Source of the DNA: Hordeum vulgare subsp. vulgare
Taxonomy: Eukaryota > Streptophyta > Magnoliopsida > Poales > Poaceae
Assembly (NCBI RefSeq): GCF_904849725.1
Contig: NC_058520.1
Location: 398,363,993 to 398,427,992, forward strand
DNA: 64,000 nt
Direction of reading: 5' to 3'
Both the position numbers and the translations under genes were made by a program. This document shows, one piece after another, positions 47,700 through 58,285 of the stretch; within the stretch, counting starts at the first letter, position 1; every line of letters starts with the position of its first letter. The notes beneath the pieces were generated by a model, which saw only the letters and a list, made by a program, of their open reading frames with translations, searched no databases and was not told where the DNA came from.

Positions 47700-49374
47700 A
47701 CCGTTGTTTTCACTTGATAACGGGATCACATCACTAGGAGAATCATGTGATGGACTAGACCCAAACTGATGAACGTAGCATGTTGATCGTGCCATTTTAT
47801 TGCTACTGTTTTTCTGCGTGTCAAGTATTTATTCCTATGACCATGAGATCATATAACTCACTGGCACCGGAGGAATACCTTGTGTGTATCAAATGTCACA
47901 ATGTAACTGGGTCACTATAAAGATGCTCTACAGGTATCTCCAAAGGTGTCCGTTGAGTTAGTATGGATCAAGACTAGGATTTGTCACTTCGTGTGACGGA
48001 GAGGTATCTCGGGGCCCACTCGGTAATACAACATCACACACAAGCCTTGCAAGCAATGTGACTTAGTGTATGTCACGGGATCTTGTATTACGGAACGAGT
48101 AAAGAGACTTGCCGATAAACGAGATTGAAATAGGTACGCGGATACCGACGATCGAATCTCGGGCAAGTAACATACCGAAGGACAAAGGGAATGACATACG
48201 GGATTATATGAATCCTTGACACTGAGGTTCAACCGATAAGATCTTCGGAGAATATGTAGGATCCAATATGGTCATCCAGGTCCCGCTATTGGATATTGAC
48301 CGAGGAGTCTCTCGGGTCATGTCTACATAGTTCTCGAACCCGCAGGGTCTGCACACTTAAGGTTCGACGATGTTTTATGCGTATTTGAGTTATATGGTTG
48401 GTTACCAAATGTTGTTCGGAGTCCCGGATGATATCACGAACGTCACGAGGGTTTCCGGAATGGTCTAGAAACGAAGATTGATATATAGGATGACCTCATT
48501 TGATTACCGGAAAGTTTTCGGACATTACCGGGAATGTACCGGAAGTGACGAATGGATTCCGGATGTTCACCGAGGGGGAAACCCACCCGGGGGAAGCCCA
48601 TAGGCCTTAGGGGTGCCACACCAGCCCTTAGTGGGCTGGTGGGACAGCCCAAGAGGACCTATGCGCAGGAGATAAAGAAATCCAAGGAAAAAGGAAAAAA
48701 AAGGGAGGTGGAAAGGAAGGGAAGGACTCCACCTTCCAATCCTAGTTGGACTAGGATTGGAGGTGGATTCCTCCACCCTTGGTTCGGCCGACCCCTTGGG
48801 GCTCTCTTGAGCCTGAAGGCAGGTCCCTCCCCCTCCCTCCTATATATACTGGGGTATTAGGGCTGATTTGAGACAACTTTGCCATGGCAGCCCGACCACA
48901 TACCTCCACAGTTTTTCCTCTAGATCGTATTTCTGCGGAGCTCGGGCGGAGCCCTGCTGGGATAGATCACAACCAACCTTCGGAGCACCGTTACGCTGCC
49001 GGAGAACTCATCTACCTCTCCGTCTCTCTTGCTGGATCAAGAAGGCCGAGATCATCTCGCGCTGTACGTGTGCTGAACGCGGAGGTGCCGTCCATTCGGC
49101 ACTAGATCGGGAAGGATCATGATGAGATCGCGGGACGGATCGCGATGAAGTTTGCGGGATGGATCGTGATGAGGTCGTGGGATGGAGTGTACGACTACGG
49201 TGATTTGAATCACGCAAGTTGTTCCACTACATCGTCCGCGTTTCTTAACGCTTACCGCTGTGCGATCTACAAGGGTACGTAGATCGGAAATCTCCTCTCG
49301 TAGATGAACATCACCATGATAGGCATCGCGTGTGCGTAGGAATTTTTTTGTTTCCCATGCGACGTTCCCCAACA
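47700..49374 (+). mobile_element. BARE-like LTR in plus orientation, 5'-truncated
   Basis: The first roughly 230 bp of the LTR, including TGTTGGAATTATGCCC, are missing. Recognisable sequence starts at about 47,704 (CACTTGATAACGGGATCAC) and runs to the intact end CCATGCGACGTTCCCCAACA at 49,374. A TATA-like CTATATATACTGG lies at 48,840-48,852 and precedes the usual BARE leader. It is the reverse complement of the LTRs at 2,989 and 38,752, so the two Copia pieces meeting at 47,700 have opposite orientation. Confidence 0.85.
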
Positions 49375-50450
49375 ATCTCTAGATTCGGATGCTCGAAGCG
49401 GGCGATGACGGCGGCTACGTCGTTTAATTCTTTGAGGCATCGCCTTGGAGAGTTAGCATATTGCAGTTTGTACGGATCTCTTCGTCGTCGGGGACAGTGG
49501 GCGCCCGGGGCGACGACTCCGGGTGGTTTCTGTTTGTGCGTCGAGATGGCGATCTCGAGAACAATGTGAGTGGCAGCTCTATGAGGGGGGGGGGGTTATC
49601 TCGTCATTGATTGGGTGACATCCTTGTCCCGCTTGGGCGGTAGGGGTGTCGGCTGTCTCGATGCGCCCCGGAGGGGGAGGTCTGACTTTATGTCGGGGCG
49701 ACAACCCCAGATGTGGTGCGACGTTCGTGGTCTGCGAGCAGTTTCCCTGTGGAGTGTGGGCTACAGACAGCTGGGTTGTGCGACGTTGCTGCTCGAGGGG
49801 AGCGGTGGTATGTCGGGGTGGCGGCCCGGATGTGGTGCGATGTTCGTGGTGTGCGAGCGGTTGCCGTGTGGAGTGTGGGCTACAGGTTGCTGGGTTGTGC
49901 GGCGTTGTTGCTCGAGGGGAGCGGTGGTATGTCGGGGCGGCGACCCCGGAAGACAGTGCCGGTTGTTTGCGCTGGGCGCGATGGAGCAGTGGATGTCGGG
50001 GCAGCGGCCCCGAGAGAATCACTATGGCGTCCAGACTTCTGTGGCGACGATGATGGTGGGAGCGAGGTCGGCAATGTGGCAATGGTTGCGGTAGTCGGTT
50101 CTTCTCCGACGTGTCCACTGTATTGCCTCGGATTGTTTGTTGCTTTGGAGTCGAAGCTGCGTCGGCAGGGCCGTGTGGTGTATGGTGACTAGCTGCAGGT
50201 GGCCTGTTCAGCGATCTTCCGTGGCGCCAGTCGTGTCTGGTTCCGTTCTTCTGAGTTCTCCGTCAGAGTCGGAGCTGCGTTGTTTGGCCGGAGGTCGACA
50301 TGTCGTCCTTTCAGTCTATGGGAGTGGGTTTGGTCCTTGTTGTTTCGGTTTTTGCGTGATTTTCCGTAATTAACTGAACATTTCTCTTGTGCTTATTTAA
50401 TAGATGAGCCAATCTTTGTCTCTGTTTTAATTTTTTTATTACTACTATGG
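49375..50450 (+). mobile_element. LINE-like 3' region (tentative) with a tandem array
   Basis: It starts ATCTCTAGATTCGGATGCTC directly at the BARE LTR end. It is GC-rich and non-coding, and ends with 'GCGTGATTTTCCGTAATTAAC' and an AT-rich tail near 50,440. This end style resembles cereal LINE (RIX) 3' UTRs by recall. No RT frame is present, so the class call is weak. Confidence 0.4.
49689..50020. repeat. 119-120-bp tandem repeat (2 full units plus partial units)
   Basis: Units start with TATGTCGGGG at 49,689, 49,809 and 49,928, with a shorter one near 49,992. Each full unit contains 'GTGTGGGCTACAG', 'GCTGGGTTGTGCG' and 'TGCTCGAGGGGAGCGGTGG'. Identity between units 1 and 2 is high by eye. Long frames here are by-products of the array. 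Confidence 0.75.
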
Positions 50451-51835
50451 AACATTGATGTTTGCACGTCTTTTTTTGAATCACAAAATAAAAATATATT
50501 TCATTGTAGCAGGGCTATCAGTGTACTGCATGGATGGGATGAATTTGACATCCGATAAACAATCCTGAGTTGATGAAATGCAATCTACTCTATGGCTGCG
50601 TCATTCACACATGCAATTAACAGAGAAATTTGTCGTCATCCGTTTGAGACGGCTATTTAAGTTGGTCGGCGTTTGACCGGCGCGGTGAGGTGGGATTAAA
50701 GTTTGAGTTGACGTAGGTGTAGATGTTCTTACATGCTTTCGAATGGAGATCCTTCATGTTGTGCTTCCGGAAATAGCTCTACGTTTCCTACTGTTAATAC
50801 ATGAATGTAATCGTGGACGCAGTTTCAGTACATCTCAATGCTAATTGTTTTAGAAGGTTACAACGAATGCTGATCTCTTAAATCAAACAGTAGCAATCCT
50901 GGTTCCCCTGTAAAGTGCTACCAGTAGTTTTTTCTTTTCGGGATCCCCATTATTGTTTGATACCAATCATGACTTAGAATATTGACCTTCTTCACCCAGA
51001 TATGAAGATTCCATTCAAAAGATAATCATTCTCCCTCCTAGCTGTCGTGGCACAAGTCAGATAATTAGACCCCATACCCCATACACGTAAACTAGTATCA
51101 CAAGGAAGAATTATTGTTAATCATGAAGGCACTGCCTTGCTGTCGTGGCACAGTGGTTGGCTCATGCATTCAATCCAAGCATTGTTGTTGGAAGCCAGAC
51201 CAGTCTCCACAAATCCCCCGACTAAACTGGCCTCCTTCCGTTCAACACCGCAGCAAGCCAGAAAAGAAGGAGGGAAAGAAAAGAAAAGAAATCGGCAAGC
51301 AAAAGACCCACGCGTGAATCACTCCACGCTGGCGCATGTGCTGCGGACGGGCCGACTCCACGCTGGGCCGGGGCCCGCGCCGTATCTCCAGGGAAAGGTA
51401 CCAGCGCTCCCGGAGGGGAGGGGAGGGGAGGGACGGCGGAGCGCGGAGCAGCGGACGGTCGCGATCTTCTGCGGACGAGCCGACCGTTTGGGCCCCGTGC
51501 TGCTGCGACCGTGCCGGGGCAGTATTGCCATTCCGGGTGGCTCCTAGTCATGGGACCCTGCCCCTTTTGCCGGTACAGCGATCGCAGTTGCAGGTGGGGC
51601 GGGAGGTTTTCCCGGCGCATTGTTCGTTCGAGTCTTTCATTTTTCCGGAAATACTAACGGACGAACGTTTTTTGTGAGGGAGCTCACAGCGAACGACCTT
51701 AGAGCCGTTGGATCCTGATCAAAAGCATGTCATTTAGAAAGAAAAACACTACGTCGCTGCCATTTTTTCTTGAACACGGCAATTATCCCATCCATACATG
51801 GCAAGTCCCTCACAAACGTCTCAGCGTATTTACTA
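50451..51835. other. Intergenic sequence with a G-rich tract
   Basis: No gene recognised. At 51,412-51,432 the run GGAGGGGAGGGGAGGGGAGG could form a G-quadruplex. 'GCTGTCGTGGCACA' occurs twice, near 51,040 and 51,138. The rest shows no clear repeat terminus. Confidence 0.4.
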
Positions 51836-51952
51836 CTTTCTCTGTTCGAAAATTATTTGTCCCACACATAGATAAAACATTAAATATATCTGGAATTAAA
51901 ATAAAATCTAGATACATTCATTCTCATAACAAGTATTTTCGGATGGAGGGAA
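51836..51952. mobile_element. Stowaway MITE, 117 bp, diverged
   Basis: Flanked by TA (51,834-51,835 and 51,953-51,954). The left end CTTTCTCTGTTCGAAAATTA and the right end TATTTTCGGATGGAGGGAA form imperfect inverted repeats of the cereal Stowaway type (CTCCCTCCGTTCGGAAAT). The middle keeps the 'AAATCTAGATACATTCATT' phrase typical of this subfamily. Confidence 0.7.
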
Positions 51953-53049
51953 TATTTAGTTATTCTAGAATGGCAACTAGGCGTTCGGTGGCACCTTCTC
52001 CTCGACGAACATTCGTATATGAAGTATCACATGTACTTACAAAATATAATGTTCTTAGAAAATAACGTTACATTAAAATTTATGAGGGTGCCAAAATCTT
52101 AGACCTCATCCATCCACTGATGACACATAGTAAGCGTAGCTTGACATCGCCTCTAGGCTTCCCCTGAGTGGAACAAGCTTGCTTAAATCTAGTAGCTGAT
52201 ACAAGCATCTGTCGGGAAGTCGTAGTTGTAGACAAGAAGGCGCCAGTTGCAACGCTCTGTGAAGCAAATCAACGTCCACAGATGAAACACCAAAAATTGT
52301 GTGTAGAAAATCCAAAGACCGCAAAAGCCAGATGAATCCAGATGGATCCACTAAAACTAAAATCGACCAGATCTCGAAAGACACGCTAGAGACCATAGCT
52401 CCACACACACTCCGTTGGCGCCGGTATGAAAGTGAACGACATGGAATAGAAGTTTACTTAACATTGCATGATAAGACATTGGGGTGGGGATGTCCTTTTG
52501 TGGCACCAAGTTGCAAACAACATCGCTGAGCAAAATGTAGCATGAAGTTTCCAGCAATTTCCCACATTAGATTTTACAAGGAAGGTGGTCTTAATGTAAG
52601 CATGGGCTTTCTAGCAATTCTCCACATCAACTGAAAAATCGTGGGCGCTCCACACTACCCGAGGAGCAAGCTTGTTGTTTGCTGCCCTTCCTTCATGCTG
52701 TACACATGAATGTTTTTTACACCCTGTGGACCAAACACACACATCGATTACCGACTGATTTATCTGCATTCTCGCAAGAGTCACGTCTTTCATTTACCTA
52801 GAAGAGACAAAAAAAAACATCTGATTTTCTTTGCTGCAAAGCAACAGCGCATCCGTGATCTGTGCAAGGCAGGGCCGTGGTGCTGGCAAGGACAGCGCAA
52901 AAACGAAGAGAAAATGAAGCACGAAAAGAGCGCAGGTAACACCTTTTTTGCTAACCTTGCTCGGCATACTGACAAACAAAAGCAGACTGGCTCGTCTCCT
53001 CCCCTCCCATCCTCTGCTCGCCCGTTTGTTTAGATCGCAGCAGCACTTA
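51953..53049. other. Intergenic sequence upstream of the hydrolase gene
   Basis: No gene recognised. The part at 52,085-52,430 has the flavour of an antisense LINE fragment, but nothing conclusive is visible. It ends at the TTA target site of the Tourist-like MITE. Confidence 0.35.
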
Positions 53050-53441
53050 GGCCCTCTTTGGAACCATCCAGATTATATAATCTGGTTTTTATAGTCTATT
53101 GTATTTTCAAACATGACAGTTTATATTGTAGATTTTATAAACTAGATGATTAGATTATTATAATTTCATAATCTGCTCTACCCAGCTAAAATGAGATTAT
53201 GGATTACAAATGACGTGTTACCCTTGTAAACTTCAAGAGAATTACGCAGTGCCATCACCACTTTCCTATTTTTCCTTGTAAACAGAGGGCAAACATGTCA
53301 TTGTACAATTTAAAAACTGGTTTACAGTTTATATAATCTGGCCTTCAAACATGCCCACCTGGATTATTTTTATAAACCAGATTATGTAATCTATATTCGT
53401 AATCCAGATTATCATAATCTATTATGGTTCCAAACAGGGCC
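53050..53441. mobile_element. Tourist-like (PIF/Harbinger) MITE, 392 bp, in the gene promoter
   Basis: The left end GGCCCTCTTTGGAACCAT and the right end ATGGTTCCAAACAGGGCC are inverted with two mismatches. TTA flanks both sides (53,047-53,049 and 53,442-53,444). The interior repeats words such as 'AGATTATATAATCTGG', which fold on themselves. It ends about 40 bp before the TATA-like box of the hydrolase gene. Confidence 0.85.
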
Positions 53442-53478
53442 TTAGTAACAAATTGACAAACCCGCAATCGCACTGTGC

Positions 53479-53486
53479 CATAAATA
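53479..53486 (+). promoter_or_regulatory. TATA-like box of the hydrolase gene
   Basis: CATAAATA lies 280 bp upstream of the chosen ATG. A pyrimidine-rich (CTC/CTT) leader follows at about 53,500-53,600, common in grass 5' UTRs. Confidence 0.5.
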
Positions 53487-53765
53487 CCCCTCCGCTCCGC
53501 TCCCCCGTTTCTCCCCTCTCTCTCTTCTTCCTCTTCCTCTCCCTCTCCCCTTCGCCGGCCTCCTCCTCCTCCTCCGCTTCCTCCTCACGCCCCTCCCCAC
53601 CCCTCACTACCCCCAGGCGCCCGAACCCTAAACCCACGCATCAGCAGCAGCGGCGGCGGCGGCGCGGCCTCCGCCTGTCGCATGCCCGCTGCATCCTAGG
53701 CAGCCTGGGCCGCCGGCGATCGCCGGAGTCGGGGAGGGCGGCGGGTTCCAGTGCGTCGGAGAGGG

Positions 53766-56700
53766 ATGGGGGCGGGCGGGAAGGGCTGGCCGGAGACGGC
53801 GAGCCGCGGGGTGAAGACGGCGTGGTTCATGGTCGTCATGGTGGCGTCGCTGCTCGTCGCGTCGGCGCCCGTCGTCGTGGCCGCCGGCGACGTGGCCGTC
53901 ACGCTCTGGCTCGAGGCGCGCCTCGGCTGCCCGCGCTGCCGCGGCCTACGGGACCACCTCCAGCGCTACGCCTTCCGGAGCTCGCTCGTGGACATACCGC
54001 TCCTCTCCGTCCTCCGCTCCCTCCTCATCACCTGTAAGCTGCCCGCATTGCCTCCTTGATGCTGTTTTAGTGCGCCAAACCCGCAGGCGCTAACAATCGT
54101 GGGGAATCTGTATCTGTCTGGGTCGGGCTGGCTTGCTTCCCCATCCCCCGAGCCTTTTTTTTTTGGAGAATAAATGAAGCTTTGTTAGTCCTTTCCAGAG
54201 CCTATTTTTGGGACTCGAGCGCTTTGCTTAGGATTCTCCATATTTCTTTGTATTTATGCGTGAGGATTTGGTCGCCCGAAAGCTACATCTGTGCTTGTCT
54301 TCTTTCGTTTGGGCGAGACGATGTTTTTTTTTTTTTTTTGTATTAGTGCAAGTATAAGTGTCCCTTGTTATTACTCTTCAATTGCAGTACACCAATTTAG
54401 TTAAACCGCGTCATTTTCTTAATTAATCAACTGCATGAAACTTGAAAGACATTTGAAAATTTCAGGAACAGTTACAGTCTACAGCAGTCATCATCAGATT
54501 CCACTAACCTGCTAATGTACTTGTGCAGGTGTATACCTCGTGTGTGATACGTCTGGTCTCTCTCACGGCCCGTACCTTGGAACCACAACCTTCTGCTCCT
54601 TGGCTTCGCTGCTCATCTTGCTCATGAAGGCCTGCGTTTACACTCCAGCTCAGGACATTGGGCCTGAGCTCTCGCCGTCATTGGCGGATCACAAGCTAAA
54701 TATGAAGAAGCTATGGGGGATGCCTGCGCTTTTCCTGTCTTCCTTGATCTTTGCTCTCGGCCATGTTGTTGTTGCTTACCGAACAAGCTGCAGGGCTCGA
54801 CGGAAGCTGCTTATCCATCGCATTGACCCTGAATCGGTATGGCTTGCTCGCCTGAATCTCACCGCACATGATTGTTTCTATTGGTATTTAATGGCCTCTT
54901 CTGCTCCTTTTCAGATTCTGGCCTACAAGAACGCCTTTCCTGGATGCTACAAGGTTCCTCGGTCGCCCACTCCGCACAGTGGGAAGCTTTATTCAAGGAG
55001 CGAGAGCGAGACAAAGAGAAAAACTCTTGTGCACGATGACAGGGATATTCCAATCAGTTTTCTTGCTGATAGTGATAGCATGTTCATTGCTTGCCAGGGG
55101 ATCACTGTACATTACAAAATGTCCGATCCATCAACCTGCATATCTCCAGCTCCTGAATTGTTTCCAGAAACTAATCATGATGCTGTCTCGTCAAGCATTT
55201 CTCCTAGAAGACTGAGGCATGAGAGCCCACCAACAGCTTCTTCGAGTACCCGTCGTCTTTTGAATAGGAGCTTTAGTCATCAGTATCACCAAACATCGTT
55301 GTATGCACCATTGTTGGTAGAACCACTGACCACTCCAACGGCGTCAGATGGCATCCCCCTTCTCAGTCTCGACGACGGCAGCTTGCAGGTGTGTCTGAAA
55401 CCTATGGGCTTTGACCTTGAGGCTGGAGAGCACGGGAAATTTGCTGTTGTTTTGGTCCATGGGTTTGGAGGGGGAGTATTTGCATGGAGACATGTTAGTA
55501 ATTTGCTTGCTCGACAAGTGGGTTGCAACGTGCTGGCCTTTGATCGCCCTGGATGGGGATTAACATCTCGACCTCGCAGAAAGGACTGGGAAGACAAGAA
55601 TTTGCCAAACCCGTACGAGTTTGAATCACAGGTGATCCATCTTACCATCTATTCGTAGATCAGGTCATAATCTATTCTTAGGGTTGATTTATGTCACATA
55701 AACTCCTAATTAAAGTCTAGCAAGTGCCAACACCAACAACATTTACCCCAAAGTGGCAGAGCAATTTATTAATTTATTTTCACTGAAGTGAAATGTTTCT
55801 TTTAATTACCTCTCCCAATAACAAATTATGGTTAACTAGGTGAAATGTTGTCTTCTCCAAAATATTCTTTGTCATAATTCATTTTATAGTAAGTGCTATT
55901 GCTGCTTTTAGTTTCCACCCTCGGAGACATTTTAGCTTGAGAATATTCTCTGTCATCGAGAGTTTGTATTGTCACTGCAACTTTGAATAAATTCAGTTTG
56001 AACTACTCCTTCCGTTCCTAAATATAAGTCTTTTTAGAGATTTCACTACAGACTACATGTAGTATGTAGTGAAATCTCTAAAAGGACTTATATTTAGGAA
56101 CGGAGGTAGTACGAAACTTTTTCCTCTGTATTTCAAGCAGCGTGATCATATTTTAAGAACACAATTTTGTATGATGCCCTTGTGCAGGTTGATCTTCTGA
56201 TTTCATTTTGCTCAGACCTGGGCTTGGGCTCGGTCGTTTTAGTTGGTCATGATGATGGTGGCTTGCTGGCCCTGAGGACAGCAGAAAAGTTACGCGCTTC
56301 TGGAGATTCTAGGAAGGTACAGTATTTGGTACAGTATTGTGACCTTTCTTGGTCCATTGTAAATCTGTGACCTATCATAATTTTTGGATGGAAGTTTGTC
56401 ATCATTGTAATGAACATATTAAATTAAATGTCCCCCTGTGTGTTACCAGGTCGAAGTGAAGGGAGTTGTTCTTATAGGTGTAAGCTTATCAAGAGAAGTG
56501 ATTCCTGCATTTGCTCGTATACTACTGCATACTCCTCTGAGGAAAAAGCACATGGTGCGCCCACTTCTACGTACTGAAATCACTCAGGTGATCAATCGGC
56601 GAGCATGGTTTGATGCTACCAAGTTGACAACAGATATTCTTAACCTTTACAAGGTAAACACTTGCATTAGTTTACATTTACCTTTTAATCTATCAGGAAA

Positions 56701-57219
56701 GTCAAACCCTTCTGTGCAGATTTAACTATTAGTTGACCTAATGAGCTTTTGCATTCAGGCTCCATTATATGTCGAGGGCTGGGACGAAGCGCTCCATGAA
56801 GTAGGCCGTCTTTCATTTTCCACCGTCCTATCATCAAAAAGAGCTACGGAACTACTAGGATCAGTGGAAGACCTCCCCGTTTTGGTGGTAGCAGGGTCTG
56901 AGGATGCTCTTGTTTCTCTGAAGTCAGCACAAACTATGGCTTCAAAACTTGTAAATTCTGTAAGTTCTCTACCACTTGTCCACTTCATCTTGCGCAGTCA
57001 GAGTGGTCTATATTTCCTCCGTAATATATGGCACATTCTGGCTTGATTTGCATCTCTAAATAAATCTGTATTTTGCTTCTTGTTGTTGTGCAGAGGCTAG
57101 TAACTATATCAGGATGTGGTCATCTGCCACACGAAGAATGTGCCAATGCATTGCTCTCAGCTCTTTCTCCATTCATCTCAAAATTGGTATCATCAGATGA
57201 TTCATTGCAAAGATTGTAG
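53766..57219 (+). CDS. Membrane-anchored alpha/beta-hydrolase, 7 exons, 650 aa
   Basis: Exons: 53,766-54,033; 54,529-54,836; 54,915-55,631; 56,188-56,316; 56,450-56,653; 56,759-56,959; 57,094-57,219. All introns are GT-AG and the frame is continuous to TAG. The start is the ATG giving MGAGGKGWPETASRG; the GTG codon further upstream is not used. Residues 18-40, 77-95, 105-125 and 150-175 are hydrophobic and likely membrane segments. The fold core is C-terminal: HGFGG (374-378, oxyanion region), 'AFDRPGWGLTSRP', the nucleophile elbow G451-H-D453-D-G455, acid D591 ('AGSEDA') and base H619 ('GCGHLPHEE'). The nucleophile position is Asp, as in epoxide hydrolases and haloalkane dehalogenases, in place of Ser. 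The order matches an uncharacterised plant family (Arabidopsis At1g80280/At1g52750 type, by recall, similar length). Substrate unknown. A Tourist-like MITE abuts the promoter and a Stowaway lies in intron 3. Confidence 0.9.
56006..56109. mobile_element. Stowaway MITE, 104 bp, in hydrolase intron 3
   Basis: Flanked by TA (56,004-56,005 and 56,110-56,111). The left arm CTCCTTCCGTTCCTAAATAT pairs with the right arm ATATTTAGGAACGGAGGTAG. Nearly the whole element is one long inverted repeat around 56,050-56,065, so the transcript would form a strong hairpin. Confidence 0.9.
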
Positions 57220-57818
57220 CATACACCTGTCCATCTTTCCTTTTGAATTTTGCTCTCTTCTGAGTAGATGACCTCTAGCTGTTGCGAGTTGGTGTGAGCC
57301 CATGTTAGTTGCAAAGTAGTGGAGCCTGACCCAAATCTCAAGGGTCCTAGAGCTCCCCTAATTTTTTTTGTCATATGTATTTCTGTTCCTGATCTGTTCA
57401 ATTAAGCAAGTTGAATCTGTACAGCACATGCTTGCAAGTGTTCCAGTTCGCGTCTCTACTCCAGCTCCAGCTGCTAAAATAATAGAAATATTTCTTGAAT
57501 GATTCCAGCGGAGCAAAATTTAATATCAGAAACCTGAACAACAATTTGTTAGTTTTTACTTTGCCGTGGAACATACGGGGACAATATCCAGCTCCAGCTC
57601 CAGCTGCTTCCTTATCATGTACGAGGAAAAAAATTGTAAGCTTGTGAAAATTCAAGTTCAAACTCATTTGCTTTTAGAAGCCTTCTCAATTGTGACATTT
57701 TGAGAATTTTTGGGTAACTTCCACACGTAATTTCTGCCTAGTATTCACCCAATGTATGTTTCCGTTGAATATTTTGTCCAAATGATGGTTGCAAAGGGGT
57801 GCACATGACATGTTGAGG

Positions 57819-57994
57819 AGATACTATGGCCCTGCATTTGAATAGATTCTGGATGGTTTTGTTGGTGTCACCTCCGTGGCTTCACATGCTAACATTACTT
57901 GCCTAAGATACTATGGCCCTGCATTTGAATAGATTCTGGATGGTTTTGTTGGTGTCACCTCCGTGGCTTCACATGCTAACATTACTTGCCTAAG
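57819..57994. repeat. 87-bp perfect tandem duplication
   Basis: Two adjacent copies, 57,819-57,905 and 57,906-57,992, are identical. Each starts AGATACTATGGCCCTGCATT and ends ACATTACTTGCCTA. Identity runs two bases beyond the second copy. It lies about 600 bp after the hydrolase stop codon. Confidence 0.95.
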
Positions 57995-58285
57995 CACTGT
58001 TGGTTGGTGAGGCGTGCAAACAAAGTTGTCCCAGGATCAGCTTCACGTGGCTTGTGTTGCAAAAATTACTCTCTGACGCTGTGAGCGTGTGACCTTTACA
58101 TCATATATTTAGTACGTACAGTACAATTTAATTTGCACACCGCTGCCTTGGAACGAAAATAAAAAGAACATCAACAATTCTCATACAGCTCCTTGTAGTG
58201 TGCTATTTGCTGGTGATCCTTCTCTGTCCCACAGATACATAAAAGTTTAAGACTGTCTATCCGAAAATGAATATGCTACTCTTTA

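Noticed and set aside
49579..50192. Long overlapping frames on both strands
   Set aside because: Produced by the 119-120-bp GC-rich tandem repeat. No conserved domain in any frame.
54540..55658. 372-codon frame as one exon
   Set aside because: It reads through a GT-AG intron (54,837-54,914) and past the real donor at 55,632. The spliced model matches the family better.
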